From: RUG760 sp045642205
Lineage (GTDB): Bacteria > Bacillota > Clostridia > Lachnospirales > Bianqueaceae
NCBI GenBank assembly: GCA_045642205.1
Contig: JAZUIK010000116.1
Coordinates: 20,445 to 84,444 of the forward strand
Direction of reading: 5' to 3'
Length of the DNA stretch: 64,000 nt
In this document: piece by piece, positions 17,691 to 26,750 of the stretch
How the letters are laid out: the number at the start of each line of letters is the position of its first letter
Numbering within the stretch: position 1 is the stretch's first letter
Notes under the pieces: generated by a model
Database searches by the model: none
Told to the model about the DNA's origin: nothing
The model's input: only the letters and a program-made list of their open reading frames with translations
Translations under genes and position numbers: made by a program

Positions 17691-20278
17691 TACTGTTCAA
17701 ATCTCCCACAACAATTTTTGTATTTCTTACCGCTTCCGCAGGGACAGGGATCGTTTCTTCCGACCTTCTTGTCCGAGCGCTTGACGGGCTTCTTGACAGC
17801 TGACTTATCTCCGCCTCTGTTGGTGGAAATGTTCTTACCGACTTCCTTACGCTCTACCTCTTCGTTCTGTACCAGATGGACGGTATACAGACCGCGCAGG
17901 GTAGTACGGATAATATTGTCGTTCAGTTCTTCGAACATGTCGAAACCGATCAGTCGATACTCATCCAGAGGATTCTTCTGGGCAAAGGCCTGCAGGCCGA
18001 TACCCTGACGCATCTGATCCATAATATCCAGATGCTCGGTCCAAAGAGTATCTACGGTGCGCAGAAGGATCATTCTCTCGACTTCACGCATCTTTTCCTC
18101 ACCGATCTCTGTTTCCTTTTCGGCATACAGATCATGAGCCTGCTGCTGGACTCTCTCCACCAGAAGCTTATCGGTGATGGAATTCTCTTCACCCTCTACA
18201 GAGATCTTTTCCTTCAGCGGGATAATACCGCGGATCTCCTGGTTCAGGCCTTCCATGTTCCACTCTTCAGGGAACTTGGTGCCGGCCGTTGCATTGTTGA
18301 CCTCCATGGCGATCAGATCGTCTACCTGACGCATCAGGGAATTCTTCAGATCCTCACCCTTAAGGACGCGGCGACGCTCCTGATAGATGGTCTCTCTCTG
18401 CTCATTCATGACCTGGTCATATTCCAGCAGATGCTTACGGATACCGTAGTTATTTTCCTCGACTCTCTTCTGGGCGCTTTCCAGTGCCTTGGAGAACATC
18501 TTATCTTCGATGGGCTGATCCTCGGGGACACGGAAGGTCTCCAGGACCTTCTGCATTCTTTCACCACCGAAGATCCTCATCAGATCATCTTCCATGGATA
18601 CATAGAAACGGGATTCACCGGGATCTCCCTGACGTCCGCTTCGTCCACGGAGCTGATTATCGATACGGCGGGATTCATGGCGCTCGGTACCGATGATCTT
18701 CAATCCGCCAAGCTCAGCTACGCCTTCACCCAGCTTGATATCCGTACCACGACCTGCCATGTTGGTGGCGATGGTAACGGAGCCCTTCTGACCTGCCTGT
18801 GCAACGATCTCAGCCTCACGCTCGTGGAACTTTGCGTTCAGGACATTGTGAGGAACGCCGGTACGCTTCAGGAGCTTACTGAGCATTTCAGAAGTCTCGA
18901 TGGAAATGGTACCGACCAGTACAGGCTGTCCCTTGGCATAGCATTCCTGGATATCCTTGATGACGGCACGGAATTTTTCCTTCTGGGTACGATAGATCAG
19001 ATCAGGTTCGTCTTTTCTGGCAACGGGACGGTTGGTGGGAACCTCCACAACATCCATGCCGTAGATCTCTTCGAACTCCACTTCCTCGGTCTTCGCGGTA
19101 CCGGTCATACCTGCCTTCTTGGCATATTTATTAAAGAAATTCTGGAACGTAATGGTCGCTAAGGTCTTGGACTCACGCTTGACCTCTACTTTTTCCTTTG
19201 CTTCGATTGCCTGATGGAGACCGTCACTGTAGCGGCGTCCGGGCATCAGACGTCCGGTAAACTCATCGACGATGACGATCTGGTTCTCACGGATAACATA
19301 GTCCTTATCCAGGAACATCATGTAATGAGCCTTCAGAGCGATATTGATGTGATGTACGATCTCTGCATTTTCGGGATCGGAAAGGTTATTCAGGTGGAAG
19401 AAAGCTTCTGCCTTGGCAACACCCTGTGCTGTCAGAGTACAGCTCTTTTCCTTCTCGTCGACAATAAAGTCGCCCTCTTCCTTGACCTCTTCCTGCATGA
19501 GCTGTGCCATACGGCTGGTGTCACCGACGATACGGCCCTTTCTCAGCTGAGAAGCCAGAAGATCCGCCTGCTGATACAAGGAGGTGGACTTTCCGCTGGA
19601 ACCGGAAATGATCAAAGGGGTTCTTGCTTCATCGATCAATACAGAGTCGACCTCATCGATGATGGCATAGTTCAGATCTCTCTGGACCAGTTTATTCTCA
19701 TATACGACCATGTTGTCACGCAGATAATCGAATCCGAGCTCATTGTTGGTCGCATAGGTAATATCACACTTATAAGCTTCACGGCGCTCATCGTTGTTCA
19801 TGCTGTTAAGGATACAGCCAACGGTAAGTCCCAGGAAACGGTGCACACTGCCCATCCACTCTGCGTCACGGGAAGCCAGATAATCATTGACCGTAACGAT
19901 ATGGACACCCTTTCCCTCCAGGGCATTCAGATAGGCCGGAAGGGTAGATGTCAGGGTCTTACCTTCACCGGTACGCATCTCGGAGATACGTCCCTGATGC
20001 AGGATGATACCGCCCGTGATCTGTACGGGATAATGCTTCTGTCCAAGGACACGCCATGCAGCCTCTCTGACAGTAGCAAATGCCTCCGGCAGGATATCAT
20101 CCAGGGTCTCTCCTTGACCAAGGCGCTCCTTAAATTCATCTGTCTTTGCTCTTAACTGCTCATCGCTCAGCTTAGCGTACTCTTCCTCATAGGAAAGTAC
20201 CTTCTTGACTGTAGGCTGCAGTCTCTTAACTTCTCTCTCACTGGAGGATCCGAAGAGCTTTTCCAAAAATGTACTCAA
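17690..20278 (-). CDS. secA: Preprotein translocase ATPase SecA
   Basis: An 862-residue motor of the Sec export pathway, acting at the membrane with SecYEG. Walker A is MRTGEGKT (101-108), Walker B is VDSVLIDEA near 210, and the helicase-like GRSGRQGDPGESRF lies near 550. The C-terminal SEC-C zinc motif CPCGSGKKYKNCC near 845-857 binds SecB or ribosome and lipid. Length is typical. The start codon is TTG at 20278, 7 nt after AGGAG. It leads a tight leftward gene string secA-prfB-hydrolase-dnaE. Confidence 0.97.
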   Translation of the reverse strand: MSTFLEKLFGSSSEREVKRLQPTVKKVLSYEEEYAKLSDEQLRAKTDEFKERLGQGETLDDILPEAFATVREAAWRVLGQKHYPVQITGGIILHQGRISEMRTGEGKTLTSTLPAYLNALEGKGVHIVTVNDYLASRDAEWMGSVHRFLGLTVGCILNSMNNDERREAYKCDITYATNNELGFDYLRDNMVVYENKLVQRDLNYAIIDEVDSVLIDEARTPLIISGSSGKSTSLYQQADLLASQLRKGRIVGDTSRMAQLMQEEVKEEGDFIVDEKEKSCTLTAQGVAKAEAFFHLNNLSDPENAEIVHHINIALKAHYMMFLDKDYVIRENQIVIVDEFTGRLMPGRRYSDGLHQAIEAKEKVEVKRESKTLATITFQNFFNKYAKKAGMTGTAKTEEVEFEEIYGMDVVEVPTNRPVARKDEPDLIYRTQKEKFRAVIKDIQECYAKGQPVLVGTISIETSEMLSKLLKRTGVPHNVLNAKFHEREAEIVAQAGQKGSVTIATNMAGRGTDIKLGEGVAELGGLKIIGTERHESRRIDNQLRGRSGRQGDPGESRFYVSMEDDLMRIFGGERMQKVLETFRVPEDQPIEDKMFSKALESAQKRVEENNYGIRKHLLEYDQVMNEQRETIYQERRRVLKGEDLKNSLMRQVDDLIAMEVNNATAGTKFPEEWNMEGLNQEIRGIIPLKEKISVEGEENSITDKLLVERVQQQAHDLYAEKETEIGEEKMREVERMILLRTVDTLWTEHLDIMDQMRQGIGLQAFAQKNPLDEYRLIGFDMFEELNDNIIRTTLRGLYTVHLVQNEEVERKEVGKNISTNRGGDKSAVKKPVKRSDKKVGRNDPCPCGSGKKYKNCCGRFEQ

Positions 20279-20366
20279 TCTGTTTCTCCTCTATACTCAT
20301 TCATCTATCTCGATGTACCGGCATCATATTTACAGTTACAATGCCAGGATAATATACGTACCGTAC

Positions 20367-20396
20367 ATTGTACCATTTATCTATAGTCCAATGCAA
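20367..20396 (-). promoter_or_regulatory. Promoter of the secA operon
   Basis: TTGCAT and TACAAT with an 18 bp spacer, about 90 bp upstream of the secA TTG start. Confidence 0.6.
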
Positions 20397-20457
20397 TTTA
20401 ATAATCTGTAAATCTCAGTAAAAAACGCAGCGTTCGGCGTCAGCGGAAAACATAGCG

Positions 20458-22098
20458 TTATCTAAAAACGCTTGTGTCCATGGCATGGAACGAAGAATTT
20501 CCGTTTCCACCGTTATCCGCTGCCTGAGAAGCCATCTCACTGTGACGCAGTGCCTGCTTGCAGCCCACTTCGTCCAGCAGTTTTCCAAGTTCTGCCATGT
20601 CGACCCCATGGAAAGGCAGCATGCTCTCGTGCATGTTGATCTGCGCTCTCAGTTTTTCAGCTCCTCCCTGGAGCAGGATCACATTCTCTCCCGCGCCGAT
20701 AAAGCGAAGGCCTCGAACGTCCAGTTCACCGGGGAACAGGATTACGTTATAGTAGGGGATATGCTCGATGCCCAGAGGATTTGTCAGCTGCAGATCACTG
20801 CGCACGATATCTATTGCATATTCATTCTCTTCGATCAGATTCGGTACCATGACGGTCTGTCTGATCTCTACAGAATTCTCTCTCTGACCTTCGGTGTTAT
20901 CCTTTCGAAGGACCCACTGGGGATCTCTCAGGTCGCCGCTGAGTCTTCCCTTCATTTCAGGGCAGCGAACGACAAAGATCGCCTTTTCGCTGCAGATGAC
21001 GAACTCAGGACGGGCATAACCCCTCTTGGTCTTGAAGATCCATCCGGGAAGGACGAATCCGTATTTTTTGTCGTAGTCATTGCGATAGATCTTCTCAGGA
21101 TTGACGGGATGACCTACCTTAACTGCAATATAACCTCTTTGGAGCACTTTATACATGCGGTACAGCCAGGAATCGGCTCCATCTTCAGGCTCTTTTCCCC
21201 TGAATCCGATATGGAAAGCAGACAGGGTATAGTTATTCTCACTCGCAGCCTTATCTTTTCCTCTGTTCCAACCGATCCATCCTCCCAGAACGCTCAGTCC
21301 AAGGGACAGGATCAGCACCATGATCCAGAACACCATGTAGAAGGTTCTTGCACCTTCCTCAGGACGGACCACCAGATAGACTAAAAGAGAGATCAAAAGG
21401 ATCGCAGCAAACATGATGCTGCCTGCAAAGAGGGCAAAGCGAAGGGGCGTGGCATGCATATTACTGTCAGCTATCTGTCTCAGACGTCCCTCATAAGCCA
21501 TCACATCCTCCACGACGGGAGCCGCCTGTCTGATGGGTGCTTCATTGTGGTCCATAAAAGGATTCGCTGCCTGCTGTGCCACTAGCTGTTTGAAAGGATT
21601 TCGGGGTTTCTTAACGGCCGGAACCGGTTCTTCCGCCTGTACGGCCATCTGTCCGTCCGCCGGATTTTCCTTAGGACACGGAGCCATTTCTTCCTCCGGG
21701 AGTTCCGCAAGGACTTCCTGGGCTTCTCCTTCGGATTCAGCAGGAACGAAACCGGCTGCTAAAGCCTTCTCTTTCCACTCCGCTGCCTTTTCTTCATTCT
21801 TGTCCACTCCCAAACCCATCTCGTAGCACTGAGAGATCCAGTACATAGCTTCCTCATCACCGGCAGCTGCAGCTCTTTCATAGCACTCCAAAGCCTTTAT
21901 CATATCCTTATTCGGATATGGTGCATACTGTCCGCTCATATACAGGATTCCCAGAAGCTTATCTGCCTCCGGGCTTCCCAGATCAGAGGCCTCCAAAAGA
22001 AAATGGCAGGCATCCTCGTGCTTGTTTCTGTCAGAAGTACGATAATTCTCCACTGCCTTGTAATACAAGGCTCTTTTTTCCAGTTCCCTGTTTTCCAT
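20458..22098 (-). CDS. Sel1-repeat membrane protein with a NERD-like domain
   Basis: A 546-residue protein. About 35-130 hold Sel1/TPR-type helical repeats (ADKLLGILYMSGQY, AMYWISQCYEMGLGV). A low-complexity acidic and proline linker runs to about 200. Two membrane spans lie near 220-245 and 252-275. The C-terminal part (about 330-520) resembles the nuclease-related NERD fold: VICSEKAIFVVRCPEMKG aligns with the family's VISPKGIFVIEVKNYKG pattern. The catalytic E-x-K is replaced by R-C-P, so nuclease activity is unlikely. GAGGTG precedes the ATG. Function unknown; a membrane-anchored scaffold is a reasonable guess. Confidence 0.65.
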   Translation of the reverse strand: MENRELEKRALYYKAVENYRTSDRNKHEDACHFLLEASDLGSPEADKLLGILYMSGQYAPYPNKDMIKALECYERAAAAGDEEAMYWISQCYEMGLGVDKNEEKAAEWKEKALAAGFVPAESEGEAQEVLAELPEEEMAPCPKENPADGQMAVQAEEPVPAVKKPRNPFKQLVAQQAANPFMDHNEAPIRQAAPVVEDVMAYEGRLRQIADSNMHATPLRFALFAGSIMFAAILLISLLVYLVVRPEEGARTFYMVFWIMVLILSLGLSVLGGWIGWNRGKDKAASENNYTLSAFHIGFRGKEPEDGADSWLYRMYKVLQRGYIAVKVGHPVNPEKIYRNDYDKKYGFVLPGWIFKTKRGYARPEFVICSEKAIFVVRCPEMKGRLSGDLRDPQWVLRKDNTEGQRENSVEIRQTVMVPNLIEENEYAIDIVRSDLQLTNPLGIEHIPYYNVILFPGELDVRGLRFIGAGENVILLQGGAEKLRAQINMHESMLPFHGVDMAELGKLLDEVGCKQALRHSEMASQAADNGGNGNSSFHAMDTSVFR

Positions 22099-22141
22099 GA
22101 CTCACCTCATGACCTTTCTCTATCTTGGTCTTTATCGTTTT

Positions 22142-22612
22142 TTATTTGGATAATTCACTGTTATGGTATCGATTGTCTCCCGACACATCTTCACCGAACC
22201 ACGCCGGCTTCTCAAAGGCATTCATGGCTTTTTCCGACGGGAATTCCACTTCCACGATCTTCAATCCCTGATGGTCTCCCAGAAAGCAGTCTGCCTCCGC
22301 TACGAGTTCCTTGCCTTCCATAACGATCCCTAAGGGGATACGATATCTCAGTTTATCAATGATCTTTCCGGATGTCTTGGGAAGCAGATTTTCGAACTGC
22401 TCCTTTGTCATCTTTAACTCATGCTCCTCCCGCATGGTCAGACCTTCACCCTTGATGGTCAGTACATATGCCTTATTTCCATCCGCCTTTTCGATGGCAC
22501 GGATGCGGATCACCGGATTCCGGCTGATATAGGCCTGCATCATATGGTCGCAGGGAAAATCGCCTTCCTGTCCGGGAAGTGATTCAAACAGATACTTTTT
22601 TTCGATCTCCAT
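22142..22612 (-). CDS. CYTH-domain protein (triphosphate tunnel metalloenzyme family)
   Basis: A 156-residue protein starting with the ExExK signature MEIEKKYL. Other tunnel residues are visible: RIRAIE, VLTIKGEG, DKLRYRI, EADCF and IVEVEFPSE. Small CYTH proteins of this size are inorganic triphosphatases or related phosphohydrolases; the exact substrate cannot be told from sequence. The ATG follows directly after the TAG of the QueG-like gene, with GGAG inside that gene's end, so translation is coupled. Confidence 0.85.
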   Translation of the reverse strand: MEIEKKYLFESLPGQEGDFPCDHMMQAYISRNPVIRIRAIEKADGNKAYVLTIKGEGLTMREEHELKMTKEQFENLLPKTSGKIIDKLRYRIPLGIVMEGKELVAEADCFLGDHQGLKIVEVEFPSEKAMNAFEKPAWFGEDVSGDNRYHNSELSK

Positions 22613-23458
22613 CTATTCTTCTCCCTTCAGTCTGAGATTTCTCCGGATCACCTCCGGACCGCGCCATGTAAAGGCACGACCTTCATATTTTCTGTCGAAG
22701 CTTTTTCTTGTCAGCCCTTCCAGATCCTGTAAATGCAATGAATCGATCCTATCCTCCGTAAAGTCCCTGATCGGGGTAATGGATACCTGTCGGTTCATAG
22801 GACATACCACTTGGCAGACATCACAGCCAAACACGGTGGTCCCTTTTCTGAGGATCTCGATCTCCCAATCCTTTAGTTCACCCTTTTTCTGTGTGATCCC
22901 GCTTAAGCATCGGTCCCAGTCAAAGGACCCATCCGGCCGCATGGCTCCTCCGGGGCATGCTTTTACACATTTTTCACACCGAAGGCAATCGATCCCGTTG
23001 ACATACTCTACGGTTTCATCCGGCTCTATCTCCACATTCAGGGTAATGTAGGCCACAAAGAAAAAGCTGCCGTATTTCTCATGGATCATCATCTGGTTGC
23101 GGCCGATCTTTCCCAGCCCACTCCTTAATACCAGATATCGATCCTTCAAAGGTCCCGTGTCCGCATAAGCGTGGCACTCAGCTCCCTCTCCCAGGATCGC
23201 TTCCGCTTTCCTGCAGATAGGTTCCAGCATTTCCGGAACCACATAATGATAATCTCTGCCCCGGCAGTACAGAGAAAGATTTCCTTCCCTGACACCGGCA
23301 TAATACGGAAAAAGGACGACTGCGATGGATCGGATCGTCTCTGTCTTCTCTTCTTCCGTGGGGACAAGAAATCGATAGGCATCGAGCCCCTTCGCTTCCA
23401 ATTCCCTTCGGATCGTCTCCTTTGCGAGACGAAGTGTTTCAGACGATCTAATCTCCAC
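22613..23458 (-). CDS. QueG-like double 4Fe-4S oxidoreductase
   Basis: A 281-residue protein resembling epoxyqueuosine reductase. It has the DUF1730-type N-terminal part with DTGPLKDR near 103, where QueG has its catalytic Asp. Two ferredoxin-type cluster motifs follow: CLRCEKCVKACP near 165-176 and CDVCQVVCP near 218-226. It lacks the C-terminal HEAT region of longer QueG proteins. The start is GTG at 23458, 7 nt after AGGAGG. QueG needs cobalamin, and a cobalamin-controlled uptake locus lies elsewhere in the window. No other queuosine genes are nearby, so a related reductase role is also possible. Confidence 0.75.
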   Translation of the reverse strand: MEIRSSETLRLAKETIRRELEAKGLDAYRFLVPTEEEKTETIRSIAVVLFPYYAGVREGNLSLYCRGRDYHYVVPEMLEPICRKAEAILGEGAECHAYADTGPLKDRYLVLRSGLGKIGRNQMMIHEKYGSFFFVAYITLNVEIEPDETVEYVNGIDCLRCEKCVKACPGGAMRPDGSFDWDRCLSGITQKKGELKDWEIEILRKGTTVFGCDVCQVVCPMNRQVSITPIRDFTEDRIDSLHLQDLEGLTRKSFDRKYEGRAFTWRGPEVIRRNLRLKGEE

Positions 23459-23499
23459 CGGTCGCCCTCCTATGTTTAGTATGGTTACCTTCAGAGTCG

Positions 23500-24111
23500 T
23501 TACTTGGATTTCTTGGATGATCCCTTTTCTTCCTGTACCTCTTCCTCAGAGCTTTCTGCCTCTTCGTCCTTCTTTTCCTCTTCGGAATCGTCCTCTTCGA
23601 TACCGAGGATCTCATTCAGGACAGCATCATAGGCCGTAGAAGAAACCGTCAGGGCTTCCATTTCTGCTTCAAGACGCTTGATCTGTTCGACGGTGTCATT
23701 GGAAAGGAAGGAGGTAATGGACTCCTCCAGAAGCGTATACAGACGGACGCAGTTACTCAGCATTACTTCCACATCATCGGCGTAAGTCTTCAGCTGCTTC
23801 TGCTTCTCCTGATACTGCTCGGGAGCAGCCACATTGGCAAGGGCATGATAATCGTCGATCAGTTTCTGGGCATAGCCCTGCAGTTCAGCCAGAGAAGCCT
23901 CGTAGGCTGCCTTATCTCCGCTCTCCAAAAGAGAATTCAAGGTACGGATCGTTGCCTGCAGATTGTCTGCAGTCTCTACTACCTCAGGCAGCATGACATT
24001 CAACTTTCCTCTGTAGGTCGTGACATTATTTTTCTTGCCGCAGCCTGTCACAGACAGCAGCATAACAAGAACAAGGAGCATCGCTCCGATTCTCTTGAGT
24101 AATTTATTCAT
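23500..24111 (-). CDS. Predicted coiled-coil lipoprotein with acidic tail
   Basis: A 203-residue secreted lipoprotein; the signal peptide ends LLSVTGCGKK (lipobox Cys about 24). About 45-165 are predicted mostly helical and coiled-coil-like (LAELQGYAQKLIDDYHAL). The tail is made of E, D, S and K. The start at 24111 has AGGAGA upstream; an earlier in-frame ATG does not. I do not recognise the family. It sits between the QueG-like gene and a penicillin-binding-type hydrolase on the same strand. Confidence 0.7.
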   Translation of the reverse strand: MNKLLKRIGAMLLVLVMLLSVTGCGKKNNVTTYRGKLNVMLPEVVETADNLQATIRTLNSLLESGDKAAYEASLAELQGYAQKLIDDYHALANVAAPEQYQEKQKQLKTYADDVEVMLSNCVRLYTLLEESITSFLSNDTVEQIKRLEAEMEALTVSSTAYDAVLNEILGIEEDDSEEEKKDEEAESSEEEVQEEKGSSKKSK

Positions 24112-24198
24112 GGCACATTCTCCTGTGTCGATATTACAATATGATCCCTCATTATACCCTTTATGGCCTCGATCCACAAGAGCCTAAGCCCATGGGAC

Positions 24199-25272
24199 TT
24201 ACATTTCTCCAAGGATCTCACATACCGCTGCCGCAATGGCTCTGCGGTAATCTGAGGTATTGGTCCCATGCTCTTCAGGGTAAGCCAGACGATTGACCAA
24301 CGTCACAACACCAAAGTTCTTTTTTCGATTGACATAGATCCATGGACCGGAAAAACCGGTATGACCTGCGCCATCCGGATACAGTGTCTCTCCGATCTGC
24401 CATCCCAGACCTCTTCCCTCTTCCTGCTCTGAAAGAGAACGGATCAGAAGAGGGGACTCTGTTGTCAGGTACAGTCGGCACAGCCTCTCATAGGCATCCG
24501 CATCGGCACTGATACCTGCCAGTCCGGCAACATCCTTAAAGAAATAGTGAGTATTACCGTCATTGCATCCGATCACTGCCTTATCCTTGCTTCTCCATCC
24601 GTCAAAGACAAGGTTTCTCTCTGCCACCATTCTCTCTTCAATGGCATTTCCCCAGCAGGACGGTGCCATATTCTCACAGGTCAGGGGATCCTGTTCCATC
24701 TTATACTGCATGCGCTTAGCGCCCAGTCTGTCACGCAGATCCTTGACACAATCCTCTAAAGGTTTAGCGTTGATCTTCTCTACAACTTTACCCAACAGCA
24801 TGAAATTCATGTCGGAATAGACCATGCCATCGATGATCTCGGTTTTGCCGATAAAGGAATCAAAGACCTCATAGAAATCCTTACCACATTGAGTATAGAA
24901 AGGATACCAGTCCAGAATACCGGAGGTATGGGTCAGAAGCTGATAGATCGTCACAGAGCGAAGACGGGCATAGAGATCTTTGTAATCTTTGATCTCTGTC
25001 AGGATATTGGGGATACGATCCTCCAGACGCAGTTTTCCCTCATCGATCAGGAGAAGGATCTGCGTCGCTGTAGCGATCTTGGTACAGGAAGCCATATCGT
25101 AAGCGGTATCGGTATCCACTGCCTCTACGCTGCCATCCGGCATGACATTCTCGCCATATGCCTTACGGTACAGGGTCTCTTTATCATTGAAAATAGAGAC
25201 AACAGCAGAAGGGAAATATCCCTTCTGCATAAAGTCTTTGGTGATCTCATCGATCTTAGTGAAATTGTACAT
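24199..25272 (-). CDS. Serine hydrolase of the beta-lactamase/class C penicillin-binding family
   Basis: A 357-residue protein. The catalytic SxxK is S62-C-T-K65 (DMASCTK). YSDMN near 150 is the YxN element, and HTGFSG near 305 replaces the KTG motif as is usual in this family. No signal peptide is visible, so it is probably cytoplasmic, which points to an esterase or D-amino-acid peptidase rather than an antibiotic-degrading enzyme. GGAGAG precedes the ATG. Substrate unknown. Confidence 0.85.
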   Translation of the reverse strand: MYNFTKIDEITKDFMQKGYFPSAVVSIFNDKETLYRKAYGENVMPDGSVEAVDTDTAYDMASCTKIATATQILLLIDEGKLRLEDRIPNILTEIKDYKDLYARLRSVTIYQLLTHTSGILDWYPFYTQCGKDFYEVFDSFIGKTEIIDGMVYSDMNFMLLGKVVEKINAKPLEDCVKDLRDRLGAKRMQYKMEQDPLTCENMAPSCWGNAIEERMVAERNLVFDGWRSKDKAVIGCNDGNTHYFFKDVAGLAGISADADAYERLCRLYLTTESPLLIRSLSEQEEGRGLGWQIGETLYPDGAGHTGFSGPWIYVNRKKNFGVVTLVNRLAYPEEHGTNTSDYRRAIAAAVCEILGEM

Positions 25273-25292
25273 GGTCTCTCCGTTTTGGATGT

Positions 25293-26138
25293 TTACTTAA
25301 CCGTACCCTTAGCGGTAATGGTCTCAATCTCCTGTCCGCTGTAGGTACCTCTGAACAGCCAGCTGACAGATACATCCACGGCGTTGGTTCCGCTCAGCTG
25401 ATAGGTATAAGAATCCAGATCTACCGTATCCAGGCCATTATTTCCGTCATAGGAAACACCTTCGCAATGGTAAACATAGGTCTGTCCGTTGATAACGATA
25501 GTCAGTCCGTCATTACGGGCACTGCACTCAATACCGTAGGATTCTACGTCGATATCCAGATCGACCCAGCGCTTTCCTTCCAGTTCGTAGGTGCGCCATT
25601 TAACGACCAGATTGAGCTGGGTACCGGAATCGGAAACAAACTTACCTTCAGAACCGGTCCATCCGGTACTGCTGGAACTGTTCTCCTGGGTTCTGGAACT
25701 CTCCTCAGGCTTAGAGCTCTCCTCAGGCTTGGAACTTTCCTCAGGTTTAGAACTCTCTTCCTGCTTGGAACTTTCTTCAGAATCTTCTTTAGAATCTTCC
25801 TTAGAACTCTCTTCTGTGTCCTCGGAATCCTCGTCGGAATTTTCGCTCTCTTCCTTGCTATCCTCGTCCTTCTTGCTCTCTTCTACTTCAGAGCTATCCT
25901 TGTCGGAGGAATTGTCCTTACCGGTATTCTGTGCGGTGTTTCCACCATTTCCGGCAGGATCCTTGGATCCCTTGGAAGAACTTTCTTCGATAGTCGGCTT
26001 TGAGGACTCGTTGTCTCCGCCTTTATCTCCGGAGGGGATCAACATAATGATCAATACGATCAGAAGGATGATGATGGCTGCCATAAGGCCGCCCAGAACG
26101 GCGATCATCCCCTTTGGTGCTTTCTTCATCTGACTCAT
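25293..26138 (-). CDS. Membrane-anchored protein with EESSKP repeats
   Basis: A 281-residue protein with one N-terminal membrane span (about 10-34). A roughly 120-residue linker of S, E, D and K follows, including tandem EESSKP hexapeptides. The extracellular C-terminal domain of about 115 residues (about 165-281) is beta-rich (KFVSDSGTQLNLVVKWRTYE, VDLDIDVESYG). It looks like a surface domain on a flexible, highly charged stalk. The family is not recognised. It lies 29 bp from the RidA gene and 20 bp from the hydrolase gene and may be co-transcribed with them. Confidence 0.65.
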   Translation of the reverse strand: MSQMKKAPKGMIAVLGGLMAAIIILLIVLIIMLIPSGDKGGDNESSKPTIEESSSKGSKDPAGNGGNTAQNTGKDNSSDKDSSEVEESKKDEDSKEESENSDEDSEDTEESSKEDSKEDSEESSKQEESSKPEESSKPEESSKPEESSRTQENSSSSTGWTGSEGKFVSDSGTQLNLVVKWRTYELEGKRWVDLDIDVESYGIECSARNDGLTIVINGQTYVYHCEGVSYDGNNGLDTVDLDSYTYQLSGTNAVDVSVSWLFRGTYSGQEIETITAKGTVK

Positions 26139-26167
26139 GGATTTATACCTCTTAATATAAAATATGG

Positions 26168-26548
26168 TTATGCTTCGGGAATTTCAGCGATGACTTCCAC
26201 TTCGACCAGCACTCCCTTGGGAAGGGCAGAAGCTTCAACGCAGCTGCGAGCAGGCTTACCGGTAAAGAACTCACCATAAATGCCGTTGAACACTGCGAAA
26301 TCACCCATGTTCTTCAAAAAGCAGGTAGTCTTGATAACATGCTCCTTATCGGTGCCGGCAGCTGTCAGGATACCGTTGATATTCTTCAGGATCTGCTCAG
26401 TCTGTCCTACGATGTCCTCGCCGACAACATTGCCGGTAGCAGGATCCAGTGCGATCTGGCCGGAGGCAAACAAAAGATTACCGAATTTCATTGCCTGAGA
26501 ATAGGGGCCGATCGCCGCGGGCGCATTGGTAGTGCTGATAACTGTCAT
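26168..26548 (-). CDS. RidA-family enamine/imine deaminase
   Basis: A 126-residue protein, full family length. RidA hydrolyses reactive 2-aminoacrylate-type enamines released by PLP enzymes. The conserved Arg that binds the substrate carboxylate is in KPARSCVEASALPKG near 98-112; GPYSQAMKFGNLLFASGQ near 13-30 is also typical. AAAGGAGA precedes the ATG, and a clear promoter lies 65 bp upstream. Confidence 0.92.
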   Translation of the reverse strand: MTVISTTNAPAAIGPYSQAMKFGNLLFASGQIALDPATGNVVGEDIVGQTEQILKNINGILTAAGTDKEHVIKTTCFLKNMGDFAVFNGIYGEFFTGKPARSCVEASALPKGVLVEVEVIAEIPEA

Positions 26549-26612
26549 TTTGAATTCTCCTTTATCATAATTTACTGGATTATTCTTTGAAAGATGTAAA
26601 AACTTGACATGT

Positions 26613-26640
26613 ATTATATCACATTCTTTCCACTTGGCAA
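26613..26640 (-). promoter_or_regulatory. Promoter of the RidA gene
   Basis: TTGCCA and TATAAT with a 16 bp spacer, read leftward, 65 bp upstream of the RidA ATG. Confidence 0.7.
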
Positions 26641-26650
26641 ATTAAGGTAT

Positions 26651-26713
26651 TGTGAAGAAATGAGGAATGGGCTAAGATAACAGATGTTGCCTGGAACTTT
26701 TGATGGCAACATC
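26651..26713 (+). promoter_or_regulatory. Promoter and 5'-end hairpin of the HAD phosphatase gene
   Basis: TTGTGA (26651-26656) and TAAGAT (26674-26679) are 17 bp apart. A 9 bp stem GATGTTGCC/GGCAACATC (26684-26713) starts at about the predicted transcript start, followed by CTCTTTT. It may stabilise the 5' end or attenuate transcription. Confidence 0.5.
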
Positions 26714-26750
26714 CTCTTTTACCAATCAAGAAAGTCTCTTCTTTATATTT

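Noticed and set aside
17876..19162. Long + strand open frame opposite secA
   Set aside because: Shadow of secA with no start signal or domain.
25670..25850. Repeated GA/CT-rich DNA as a CRISPR or satellite array
   Set aside because: The repeats are in-frame EESSKP-type codons of a protein stalk with no spacers.
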